DNA from: Sabethes cyaneus
Lineage: Eukaryota; Arthropoda; Insecta; Diptera; Culicidae
DNA length: 64,000 nucleotides
Assembly: GCF_943734655.1 (NCBI RefSeq)
Contig: NC_071353.1
Coordinates: forward strand, 23,764,501 to 23,828,500
Direction of reading: 5' to 3'
This document shows, in pieces, positions 47,001-56,845 of this stretch. Numbering within the stretch: the stretch's first letter is position 1; each line of letters begins with the position of its first letter. Both the position numbers and the translations under genes were made by a program. Under the pieces are notes generated by a model. It searched no databases and was not told where the DNA came from. It was given only the letters and a program-made list of their open reading frames with translations.

Positions 47001-49006
47001 AAGGGTTTAGCGCGATAGGTGGAGAGGCGGACTCCTGAGGGCTTCGTACTTGCTGCAGTTCGTACGGTGGTGTGACATTCCCAGCACCGTAGTATTTCGG
47101 AGGGATTTAGGCTGTACGTTCACTCGACATTTTTCTTATAGAATGCAAACTTGACACGTTCAGTGCAGCTTCTGCTCATTGGACCGTAGAATCTAACACA
47201 AAGTTCTTTATTGATGATGTGCTGAAAAGTCATTTATATCCCTACGCATCGATATTGAATGGCAATAATGAATTTTGCTATTAATGGGATTCTGTTCCTT
47301 CTGATTACGTTGTTAAACGCCCAGTTAGTTTCGGGGTACGGTGCTAGTTTAGCAAAACCAGTTGTCATATATCCAAATCTCGGCTGGGATTCAGGAGGAT
47401 CGGTCAGGAGGATCGATACACTAGCCCCGTAATAGCCCTGTACTCGAATAACTGGTTGCGATGTCTGTCGATAAGGAAAAATCAAGACGTAAAGAGGTTT
47501 ATAACCTAAGGTTTTGCTTTTTGCAAAAACATCTGGCATATTGGACGAAATTAATTTACTGTAAGCCTATTTTGAACTTTGCAAAGATGCGAGGATGTTT
47601 ATGTCACCGGCATCTCAACACGAAAAAGAAATAGAAACTCACCACATAGGTTTCATCCGATAATGTTCGCAACATAATTATCTTTTAGGCTGGCGCTTTT
47701 TCTGAAATAGCGCCCTTCGTTAAGTCAACTATCAAACACCGTTCATTAAGATACGGAGAGCTTATCTCTAGAGTTTTCTCTGTCTCTAGAGCAGCATCTC
47801 GGATCACAGTTTTTCGACGAATTTTTCGACGAAATCTCTTGCGCTTTTAACTGATCAACTCGAAAATTTGTGCAGCATATCTTCTTCTATAACTTCTTCA
47901 CAAGCAATTTAAACAATTTTCCAGTTTGTGACTCCACTCTTGATACAATTTTGCACGTTCTAATTTTGTGAACTTTAAAAAATTTTACAATCAAAATGTT
48001 CGTATAGGCGAAATTGTTATATCTTTTCTCTTATTAGTAATCAGTAAAATATACAAGACCACAATTACCTTCTGGCGGAAGGGCAACAACGAAATTATCC
48101 GGGAACACGCCGACTTTGCCTCGCAGTTCACCTTTCCACCAACCTTTATCGAGCAGGTCTTTGCTCAAAATGGTGATGATATCTCCCTCGACCAGTTTGA
48201 GCTCGTCATCGTTGGCAGGCGTGTAGGCAAACAGTACCCTGCACAGTTCTCGAACGGGTTTCGGGGGCAGCGAGGGAGCGTCCGGTAAAGTATGCTGCTG
48301 GTTTTGCAGCCCAGCCGGTACACTGTCCAGATCTTCCCGGGAGCTGTTTAAACTACTCCGACTTTTATTCAGACTGTTGTTTTTGGACAGGCCACCTACC
48401 AGGCTTCCATCGAGAGCAGTTGGTTTGGACCCGGTGCTGCTCTTTCGATTAGCGGAAGTAGGCGATGCAGACTCTATTTCTTCAACGAAGTTCGACGGAA
48501 ACACACCAACTTTACCGTTCAACTTTCCCCGCCACCAGCCCTCTTCTACCTAGAATATAAAAAACATAATTTAATATGAGAATTTCTTAATTCATTCGAA
48601 TTAGTATAGCACCTCTACCTCTTCAAATATTTCTATTATGTCACCGACCGCTAAAGTTAGCTCATCTGCCTTGTTTTCACGATAGCTGTATATGACTTTG
48701 CATTTCCTATTCTGAGCAGCAGTCTTATCCCTGGAAAAAGAATGTAAAAAATTGAGATCCATTAGTCAAGTATCAAATGAGCTAAGCTCAAATGAAGGAC
48801 CTACCTCAAAACAACTGGATTTTTGTCATCCGGTTCCAGCACGCGAACGAAATTATCCGGAAACATACCGGTCCTGCCGGTTGCGGTCAGTGTACCTTCC
48901 CACCAGCCACCAGGTTGAATTTTTATGTTGGTAATAATGGCACCTTTCTTTAGTGTCAGCTCATCCGTTTCCTTTGCCGTGTAATCGTACTCAACGATGG
49001 CGCTCA
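39251..49006 (-). CDS. cindr: Cindr, CIN85/CD2AP-family SH3 adaptor (first exon missing)
   Basis: Exons 49006-48805, 48730-48619, 48549-48069 and 41025-39251 join in phase into about 856 residues. Three SH3 domains come in order: A (EYDYTAKETDELTL, GWWEG, GMFPDNFV; about 4-58), B (YSYRENKADELTLAVGD, GWWRGKL, GVFPSNFV) and C (FAYTPANDDELKLVEGD, GWWKGEL, GVFPDNFV). A long low-complexity middle follows, with proline-rich sites and a capping-protein-interaction-like motif, RANRAKAPKRRPP (around 40340-40385). A C-terminal coiled coil (VQDLEAKVNRMEKQ) ends KYAQCVTQV. In flies Cindr links receptors and adhesion to actin and endocytosis; that role is known for the family and inferred here. The start codon is probably split by an intron (A/TG), and the upstream exon was not identified. 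Confidence 0.93.
41026..42270. other. cindr intron, unassigned part
   Basis: AT-rich intronic DNA with no gene or repeat recognised. Confidence 0.4.
42280..43240. repeat. Degenerate foldback repeat with a SINE inside
   Basis: Sequence around 42428-42525 (tcgattgg, agagaacggaaatcc) returns inverted at 43125-43235 (ggatttccgttctct, caatcga). Similar ggccataactt words flank both arms. It is an old non-autonomous element of unknown class, later hit by SINE copy 3. Confidence 0.55.
42864..43079 (+). mobile_element. tRNA-derived SINE, copy 3
   Basis: Full-looking copy with the B-box-like gttcgaatctcg and the ctttgctttgctttt tail. An 8-bp duplication, tagatgtt, flanks it (42856-42863 and 43080-43087). 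Confidence 0.88.
43241..43453 (+). pseudogene. CR1/Jockey-like RT fragment
   Basis: Encodes FCNISGIPQGSHLEPLLF and SLFINELSALL, the pre-active-site RT block. The ORF ends before the catalytic DD. Confidence 0.7.
43630..45166 (+). pseudogene. CR1/Jockey-like LINE RT, one frameshift
   Basis: The first frame (to about 44700) has GGPDSIPSIFLKNC, VHKKGNKRNVENYRGIS, ADEQHGFMPKRST, YTDLSAAFDTLNHQ, GIPQGSHLGPL and the catalytic FADD (LAFADDLKLFAK). A single frame change near 44700-44715 leads to the C-terminal part EYCAPVWSPYYQNG, RRFIRFALRRLPWND and FDFGISRNV, ending at 45164-45166. The RT is otherwise well preserved. No endonuclease half was seen, so the copy is 5' truncated. It lies in the cindr intron in antisense to cindr. 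Confidence 0.88.
45400..47010 (+). pseudogene. Group-1 RTE-like LINE copy F, decayed, with hAT MITE
   Basis: Broken RT pieces match copies A/B: EEWMDG, YIFVDFKAANDTVARKQ and MHEYGFPDKLTRLIK. A deletion then removes the FADD region, and VGRGSRERNICLPRTVTIDG resumes after the MITE at 46066-46565. The last recognisable part is the MNHELQ-like sequence near 46995. Confidence 0.8.
46066..46565. mobile_element. hAT-type MITE (500 bp) in LINE copy F
   Basis: Exact 8-bp duplication gctaggag (46058-46065 and 46566-46573). The ends start CAGGGATG and, on the other side, CAGGCTTGCC, so the TIRs match only weakly. The uninterrupted site is visible in LINE copy A around 4037-4046. Confidence 0.8.
47317..47525 (+). 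mobile_element. tRNA-derived SINE, copy 4 (divergent)
   Basis: Shares cccagttagtttcgg, atccaaatctcggctgg, tgcgatgtctgtcgataa and the ggttttgcttttt tail with the other copies. It is more diverged and no clear duplication was found. Confidence 0.75.
47526..48068. other. cindr intron, unassigned part
   Basis: Nothing recognised between the SINE and the SH3-C exon. Confidence 0.4.
48069..48549 (-). CDS. cindr: cindr exon: end of SH3-B, linker, SH3-C
   Basis: Acceptor ttctag ends at 48550 and the donor after 48069 is gtaatt. The exon starts VEEGWWRGKLNGKVGVFPSN, passes a Ser-rich linker and closes the third SH3 domain (GVFPDNFVVALPPE). Confidence 0.94.
48619..48730 (-). CDS. cindr: cindr exon: first half of SH3-B
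   Basis: Encodes RDKTAAQNRKCKVIYSYREN to IIEIFEE. The donor chosen is GAAGAG/gtagag because it gives the expected EEVEEGWW junction; a second GT six bases downstream would duplicate VE. Confidence 0.9.
48805..49006 (-). CDS. cindr: cindr exon: SH3-A
   Basis: Acceptor attttcag ends at 49007. The exon begins TG AGC GCC (S-A-I-V-E-Y-D-Y) and ends at donor gaG/gtaggt. If the preceding exon ends in A, the initiator ATG is split across the intron. Confidence 0.92.
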
Positions 49007-49009
49007 CTG

Positions 49010-50849
49010 AAAATTACAAACGAGAAAAGGAAAAAAAGATGTCATGTAAGATTCTTTGAGCCATGGTAGGGTGAAGAAATAAAAGGCAATCGTTTTCAAA
49101 ATGTTTCCAATCGTTGCCTTACTAGTGCAATGTTGCCAATCAGAGGGATAACTAACCTATAGTTGCAATGCACTGGTAAAGTGAGAGGAAGAGTTAAGGT
49201 GTATTACTGTTCCCCACGTTCCCCGGCCTTCCTCCTATCAATTTTATTACGTTCTTACAGTGAAGCATGGTTTAGGTATTGTTCAAGTAGGTGTTGACTA
49301 AGTTAACCAAATGACTTGTTCACGAACAAATCAAACGACCTGTCATTATAACAAACAGGTAAAATTAACTTTGAAGCAGCAGAATCAACGTGCAAGCGAT
49401 GTAAGCAATAGTATTTTTACTGACTTTGTCTTGCGGGATGCCTGTATTATCCAGCGCCATTCGAATGTCCACGACTGTTGTGCAACCCCACCTGACACGA
49501 ATCAATACTCGTCACCCCCGCAAATGAATGTTTTAGCTGCACAAGTTTTGGTAGATGCATTGCTTCGCTGGGTTCAGCAAAAATTGCAGCCTCAAAGCAT
49601 ATGTCACAACGACGGTGAACAGGGTAGGGAGGTAGAAGATATGAGTGCCACCACAGCAAGAGTGTCAGTTGCATAAAGCTGCAATATAGGTCAGGTCTAC
49701 AGTAAAGGGAACCACACTAAGACACAACGAAACTTGAGAGACAGACGCTGCTGGCTGCAGCACGCGGACGGAAGATGGCGTGTGGGGGATAAGAGTGGTG
49801 TCAAGCAAGATACTTAGAAATGTCACCAGGTAATAAAATAAGCCCTTCGGGTTGTGTGCAGATACGGATGAAGCAGATGTATTTTCAAGCACATAGTCAC
49901 TGCGGCATTGATACGTGCAAGTAAACTTTGAACAGTAAATGAACTGCGGATATTTGCTTGTTCAAAATTACGATATTGAAATATGCACGAAACATTTACG
50001 TTGTCGACTCATGCGCTTGCTTTTTCCTTGGTTTTCGGGAACTTTATTGCTAACAATACTAGATAATAAATATCAGCTCGCAGTCGACCAATTCACAGCT
50101 CAATCGTCTGCCGCCCCATATTCAGACAAGCGACCTGTCGATGTTATCGGAAGTGCGCCAATTGATTGAAATCGACATATTAGGAAGACGTGGAATGTGA
50201 TGGGTATATCGACAACTTAGTACCCATCGACGGATTTCATTGGCAGTCGAATGGGAGGCAACAAATTCTCAATCATACTAATATATGTACACGGCAAAAG
50301 CGTACGATTTGCTGTAGTTCGTTTGACTGATCGTCAATTTGTTTGTTGACGTAATACGTGCGCGTCCTCCTCAGGGACAACAGGTTTTGAGCAACTGAAT
50401 TACAACTACTGGTTGTATTAGAAGATTGGTCCCACCGTGTGTAGACCGCACACTGGACGTGGGTCAGATGTGCGATTGAACTGAAACAATACCAGTCTTT
50501 ACAAGTAGGAGTTCAATTTATCACATGAATTATTGTTAGAATCTACCATTATAGCCAGCTGCATACAGAAGATGTTGGTCTTCTCAATATACAATCCATA
50601 GATATATTTTTTCCTGATGAAAATAGATTAGATTATTTGTTTTTAATAGGTTTAGAGTACGCATTTGTAATTCAGTCAAATTCCACTCAAACAATGACTG
50701 GAGCTTAAAAATATTCAGGTCTTTCTTATGATTAATTACAAACAATCTTATATTGTTCTTATATCCAAAACATCCAGGTTTTACTGCTGAAATTAAAAAA
50801 TCGCTTCCCTTGTTGGCCAAAATATGGCTGAAGGACCAGAAAAAAATAA
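49010..50849. other. cindr 5' flank/intron, unassigned
   Basis: No supported coding sequence. The missing first cindr exon may lie here or further upstream. Confidence 0.4.
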
Positions 50850-51300
50850 CTTAGATTAAGTTTTTTACGAAATACATAATGCTGAAAACATTTGAAAATA
50901 GTAATTTGTGCCTTTTAAAGTGCATTTCCCTTTCTTTGAACAAATTTGCCGTTTCTAGCATAATCTGTTCTATATGGGTTTAACATAAAGAGGTTGCGTA
51001 TTCTTAACAAACGCACCGGTGCATAGAAGTTAAGGTTTTCTAGTATATTTTCGGAATTTATGCGTGGTGAAACTATATTGTTTACAAACAAGAGCATAGC
51101 AATCTCTCTCCTTTTTTCAAGTGTTCCGATGTTGATGAGCATACAACGAGATTCATACGATGAATGAGGAAATGAATTCCATCCATATTTTTGTTTAAAT
51201 TCGATACGACTGGAATGCACATCTTGGTAAGGGGACCAAACTACACTACAGTATTCTAAAATGGATGTTACATATGTAACGTTTAAATTTCATAGTATAA
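50850..51300 (-). pseudogene. CR1/Jockey-like LINE C-terminal fragment
   Basis: The minus strand encodes SILEYCSVVWSPYQDVHSSR, YESRCMLINIGTLEKRR and NPYRTDYA, the post-catalytic region of CR1/Jockey-type RTs. The catalytic part is absent. Confidence 0.75.
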
Positions 51301-51458
51301 ATCCTTGAAGTGCACTTCAAGTATTCAATCTTTCAAATACTTCAAAAAGATTCGGGAAGAAATAATTTGTTCAAAAACTATGACCAGCAAACAAAACCTG
51401 TATGATAACCGGGGACATTCCCCTATAAATTTTATAGTATGTATAAATACGTATAGTA

Positions 51459-51904
51459 CAGTGGACCCCCGTTCTTTTGAACGATTCCTCATGCAAATTA
51501 ACGAAGTTAGTTTTTAATTTGAACAACCAGCAACCCTAAATATGCTGAAACTTGTATGAACTGGCCGCCCTGCTCTTTGTTATTGTTTTGGTGGTTTGAT
51601 TTAGTTGGCAGTTGCTCTTTGTTATTGTTTTGGTGGTTTGATTTAGTTAGCAGTTGCAAGCAGCGAATACTTTATCATCCGATCGGATTTCTATCATAAT
51701 CGTTGGGAAACGAAATGTGAAACTGATTAAACACGCTAGATCAGTATAAACAAATCGTGTTTATGTGCATTGTCTGCAGAAGCAAATGATGCCATGTGGA
51801 GAATGAAATTTGAACCATTTTTAATTTGCACGTCTTGCAAACCAGCGGGATACAAATTAAAAAGTGTTCAGTTTAAAAACGGTCAAACGAACGAGGGTCC
51901 ACGG
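51459..51904. mobile_element. pogo/mariner-like MITE (446 bp)
   Basis: Ends cagtggacccccgttc and gaacgagggtccacgg are near-complementary and flanked by TA (51457-51458 and 51905-51906). CAGTGGAC-type ends and the TA target fit pogo-like elements. It contains the 42-bp tandem duplication and no ORF. Confidence 0.8.
51572..51655 (+). repeat. 42-bp direct tandem duplication
   Basis: Two copies (51572-51613 and 51614-51655) start gctctttgttattgttttgg and differ at one base by eye, so the duplication is recent, inside the pogo-like MITE. Confidence 0.9.
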
Positions 51905-52489
51905 TATGTATAAGTAGCTAAATCTTTTAATAAAACTGTGCATGTTATTGGCCTTGCTAACAATCGTGTTCAATCGAGAATTTACTACATTTTTTTATTG
52001 GGGTAAATATTCGATTACATAAAATACTTAAGAGTAACTATCCTATATCATATTGTGTGTTCAATCCCAAGTGGTGAGTTTTCAACACTATTAGAATTGC
52101 ATTACTTACTATTATTATGATTTCTTATGATTTTTTACGACAATTAAGACTATTTAATAGTAGGGATTAAAACCTACCAGTAAGGAGAATTTATTACATC
52201 TTTCTATAAATTGTTCTCCAAGAAGAGAACAACAGAGAAGAAAGAAAAGACATTTAGAGAAGAACATATTTCTTTTATATGAAACTAGCTGACCCGACAA
52301 ACTTCGTATTGCCACAAATTAAACTATGTTGTACATAAATCGTGAATCTCGGAAGACCTTTGTCACAATCTCGAGTTTTGCAAGTTTCTGAGGAGTTCAT
52401 GGGTGTTTTAATATACAAATTTTCCTCACAGTAAAGTAGGAAACAACTGCCCCCATCGCTCAGCCTGATAAAATAAAGCGGATAAGATT

Positions 52490-52665
52490 TAAATATTCGC
52501 CATCATTACAAACCATTTCGCCGAATACCATTTTGCGGAACATCAATTCTAGGTTGACCATAACGCGGAATATAGTTTCGCAGAATACCATTTCGCGAAA
52601 AACCTTACGCGGGATGTACCATTTCACGGAAAATCTTTTCGTAGAAAGTACCATTTCGCAGGGGT
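52490..52665. repeat. Degenerate short repeats on a catttcgcgaa-type core
   Basis: Imperfect 20-25 bp units with ccatttcgc(a/g)gaa cores recur about seven times. It is similar in style, though not sequence, to 9985-10175. Confidence 0.65.
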
Positions 52666-52899
52666 GACCCAACTGAAGGAAAGTAGTAGAGGTCAGTAGA
52701 TCTAGGGGGGCTGCCCCCCGCAGTGGCCGGCGCTTCCGACGGCAGGTTGCTGGCAACACTCGCGGCCTGTGGCCGTCTCGCGTTGAATTATCTAATGTTA
52801 CTATTGATAGTTTTGGTGGTCTTGTTATTGATTAATGTTTTATGAAATAGTCTAAAATTTCTCGAGTTCGATTAGTTTTTGAGTTACGCAAAAATTTCT

Positions 52900-53410
52900 G
52901 TTTTATTTGTATGAGAGTCCTTATCCCCCTACCACAGGGGTGAGGGGTCTCAAACCATCATTAAAAAAAATTCCTGCCTCCAAAACCTCCACATGCCAAA
53001 TTTGGTTCCATTTGCTTGATTACTTCTCGAGTTATGCAGAAATTTGTGTTTCATTTGTATGGGAGCCCCCCTCTTAGTGGGGGGAGGGGTCTCTAACCAT
53101 CATAAGAACCTTCCCTGGCCCTAAAAACCCCTATATTCAAATTTTCACGCTGATCGTTTCAGTAATTTTCGAATCTATAAGAAACATTCGGGCAGACAGA
53201 CAGAAATCCATTTTTATAGGTATAGATTTGTATGGGAGCCTCCCGTCTTAGTGGGGGGAGGGGTATCTAACCATCTTAAGAACCTTTCCTGGCACCAAAA
53301 ACCCCTACATGCAAATTTTCACTCCGATCGGTTCAGTAGTTTTCGATTCTATAAGGAACATAGGGACAGACAGACAGATAGACAGAAATCCATTTTTATA
53401 GGTATAGATG
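52900..53410 (+). repeat. Tandem repeat of about 170-190 bp units
   Basis: Three units share ttgtatgggagcc, tagtggggggaggggt, ctaaccatc, aaacccctacatgcaaatttt and gacagacagacagaaatccatttttataggtatagat. The last two units are closest. Probably the internal or 3' part of a dispersed insect repeat that begins near 52285 (ctagctgacccgac). Confidence 0.75.
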
Positions 53411-53588
53411 ATGTTGCATTTTTCAAGATTCAGATCAATAAGATGCACCAGTTGTAAAAATGTCGATCTCTTACTGGAATACTTGAAGGTCTAATTGAAT
53501 TGCAATTTGTATAATTTTATATCTTCGGCATAAATCAATACTTTAAGGCTATTCAACGCAAGTTACCCTTGTGTTCATCATCTATATA

Positions 53589-55411
53589 CAGGGTGTTAGG
53601 TAGCTTAGTGCAAATATTTCAGGGGATGATAGAGGATCATATTTGACGAAAAAAATCCTTCTTCGCATATGGCCAAATTTCAATTGTTACAGAATTATTG
53701 AACATTTTTAGTTTTCGGTTCGGTTTACCCTAAATTAGCTCTGGTACAAAAACTATGCTAGCTAGCTCAATTTTTTACTTTTATTCGGAAGCTGAGAAAA
53801 TTTTGTACTGAAAATTGGTCTTAAACCGCCTACTTCATTAGATTTAGTAACTTTCTAGAAACACAAAACTTTGAAATAAATGTTTCTCAAGACATTTTAA
53901 TCGAATTTCTTCTAGAAATGTGTGATAAAACTGATTGCTGTTTTTTCACCAATTTGAAGCTCTAGTACCGTTCTACAAATTGTTCTTTTACGTAAAACTT
54001 CTATCTCTTTTAGTTTCATTGCAATTTCATTTTAAACGCATGGTTTTGGGTGTTGAATTAGAATCTGAAAACTGCAAGAATTCATACATTACGCATAGCA
54101 CAGTAGATTACCGCGTGCGATGAACACATTCTGACACGTATGAAAAACAACAATGTTTTTTCATAAATTGAGGGTTCGCCGCCACTTTTGCTTGCATAAT
54201 CCTACAAAACTCAAGCCGCTTATGTTCATTCGCTGGCAGCAGCTCTTGAACCTGCAGTGTGGAAAGGATGCTTTTTACACCTACACACCTCCATGGTAAC
54301 AAGGGACTGTGCCGCAATTTGCCTCGTGCTTGTCTTGAAATCATTTTCCACGATTCGCAAAATTTTATGGTCAATTGCTGACGCCACTTGCTGATGAGGC
54401 TGAGGTTTCCCTCAAAGCCTCGTTGAAAACAACATTCCTTCTCGGAAGCGACGGTGCGTTGTCATAGACGTCTCTGAATTAAAATCATTGTGCAACGAAA
54501 CGAACACCTCTGGATTTATGTTCACGTACTTGAATTAAGGTAGCCGACGATAGGAAAATCTACAACCATACTCCTGCTGGGCTGTCGTTGCTACACAATT
54601 AGCGAAGCCATAACAGAGGTGAATGTCCGCGAGTGGTCCCGGAGAAGTCAATTTCGAAAATGTTTTCCATATGCATCTAACCGTGTCCCTCGCACGCGTT
54701 AATCTAGTGTGCTATGCGTGATGTATGAGTTCGAGTCGTTTTCAGATACTAATTCAACACTCAAAAACATACGTTTAACCCTTGTGTGGGTGACGATTTT
54801 TTCCTACGTAAAAGGGCGACGGGGTACCCGTGTCTCCAGGCTTATTATTATGCTTAAACAACTAGATAGAACCAAGCAATGCTCAGCATAGTTGTACATT
54901 TTGGTAAAAGCAAAAAGGTGGCATGTATGGATTCGTGGACCGTCCTTCCGTTTGGTTGATGATGAAAGAACGCAACTAATCCGGGATCCATGAAGCAGTT
55001 ATATCTGATTGAATTCTCTCTCTTTCACTCTCATTCTCTCATTCTCTCTCTCTCTCTCTCTCTGCAGACTCTGGGTTGCCATTCACGCTCTACGGTAAAG
55101 TTATAGCAATATTTTGTCATAAGACACATTCCAGCATTACGGGACACAATTAGCACCCATTGTTACCCTGTGAATCGCCACCTGTTTCAATACAAATTTT
55201 TTTTCAGTTTTTGAATGAAAGTAACAGAATTGAGCTAGCTAGCACAGTTTTTGTACCAGAGCTAATTTAAGGTAAACAGAACCGAAAGCTAAAAATGTTC
55301 AATAATTCTGTAACGATTAAGATTTGGCCATATGCGTAGAAGGATTTTTTTCGTCAAATATGATCCTGTATCACCCTCTGAAATATTTGCACTAAACTAC
55401 CTAACACCCTG
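53589..55411. mobile_element. Long-TIR element (about 1.8 kb), TA target, mariner-type
   Basis: Ends cagggtgttaggtag are perfect inverted copies. Similarity continues for about 200 bp (53589-53790 and 55210-55411) with scattered mismatches, including gctagctagctcaatt words. TA or TATATA lies on both sides. The interior (53800-55200) has no supported transposase. It contains the dispersed repeat shared with 35730-35850 and a CT microsatellite. Confidence 0.85.
55018..55068 (+). repeat. CT microsatellite
   Basis: Interrupted (CT)n run inside the long-TIR element. Confidence 0.85.
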
Positions 55412-55429
55412 TATATAAAAGTGAACGTG

Positions 55430-56345
55430 AGTTTGTTTATATGTTCCACCATAACTCCAGAACCGATCCTTGACCGATCTTCACCAAACTTGGCACACAT
55501 ATTCCTTTATATAAGGGAATCAGCACTGGCGGTTGCTAAGAGTGGGGGGGGGTGTTCGTAGCAGGAGTGAGGGGGAGGCCATAACTCCGTAATGCCTGGA
55601 CGATTCTTCATCCAACTTGGCATACATGTCCTTGACATAAGGAATTAGAATTGAAGGGGTTGACAACAGGGAAGGGGGTTCAGGGGCAGGGTCGTAACAG
55701 GGGGGGATCGTAACAGGGGGGAGGTCCTAACTTCGAAACGCCTGGACGCCTTATCAAACTTGGCACATATGTTCCTTGACATAAAGGACTCAGAACTTAA
55801 GGAGTTGACAAAGGGGGGGGGGGTTCATAACAGGGAGGCCCTAACCCCGAAGTGCCTGGATGGCTCTTCATCAAACTTGGCACACTTACCATAAGGGAAT
55901 CCGCACTGGGAAGTTGCCAAAAGGGGGCCCTAACAAGGGGTTAAGTAGAAGGGCATGCGTTTTTCTTGCGTTTAAACCGATTGCAGTTGTGCAAATAACT
56001 TTGAGAAAAGAGGGGGTTCCACCGAAGAGGAATATATGGTAAAAAAGACTTTTGTTTAGTTTCTATTATAGCGATTTTCATTGAGCAAACTAATGCATAA
56101 TTAGCTACGTGACAGAAGAGGGAGCTGACTTGGAAAGAATCGACAAGTAGGGGGACGAAGAACGTGAGTATGAATGTATGTTTCGCCATAGCTTCGGAAC
56201 TTCTGGACTGTTCTTCATTAAACGTCGTTTGTCAAACACATGTATTTTGGCATAAAAGAATCAGCGCAGGGGGGTTGACAAAAGAGGGAGATGGTATTTT
56301 ACAAGGGGAAAGAACGGTTCAAATGGGTGAAGGGGCGCGTTTCTT
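55430..56345 (+). repeat. G-rich tandem array of about 130-150 bp units
   Basis: Five or so units share caaacttggcacacat, ttgacataagg, agttgacaaaggggg and gccataactccg-like words, with variable poly-G runs. Open frames across it are by-products of the repeat. Confidence 0.8.
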
Positions 56346-56699
56346 TTGCAATTGGAATGATAGCAGTTGTACAAGTTGCTGGATTCCTCATTTGACAAAC
56401 CAAAACCGTATTGAAATAAATAAAAATAAAAGATGTTAAAATTTTTCCTCCCATTTGGCTTCGAAGTAGGGTACGGGAGAGTATTTTCGATCTGTTTCTA
56501 AATTCCGCCATTTCTTTAGCTAATAAAAATACCTTGCCGGCATGCAATTTTAGTATGTTATATTTATTTTCTCAAGACTTTAAGAAATCTACTAGACTAT
56601 AGGCCGAAAAAATAGATGCAATCCCTTAATGGGCCGAAAATACCCTCTCGTGCCCTACGTTGTGTGTTCGAATCCCGGAGAAGCTGATAGAGTCTGTAG

Positions 56700-56845
56700 G
56701 ATCGAGTCTCTTATAGACGCGGCGAGGGTCGAGGCAAGCTGACGACTTATGCCGCATGCTTTTTACATTGCCCATCTGGGGGTGATCCGACGGGTGAGTA
56801 TCAAAACGAGAGGCTCGATTTTCAGCAGTGATATCCAACTAGGTA
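56700..56845 (+). pseudogene. Group-1 LINE scrap
   Basis: About 145 bp match copy B around 5660-5800 (gagacgcg-like, gggggtgatccgacg, aaacgagaggc), just before the catalytic site. A tRNA-like or SINE-like word (gtgtgttcgaatcccgg) precedes it near 56660-56677. Confidence 0.65.

Noticed and set aside
50040..50450. Stretch resembling a possible LTR remnant
   Set aside because: I could not find a matching partner or any element motif.
56164..56439. Frame of about 91 codons next to the G-rich array
   Set aside because: It starts inside the last repeat unit and shows no motif.
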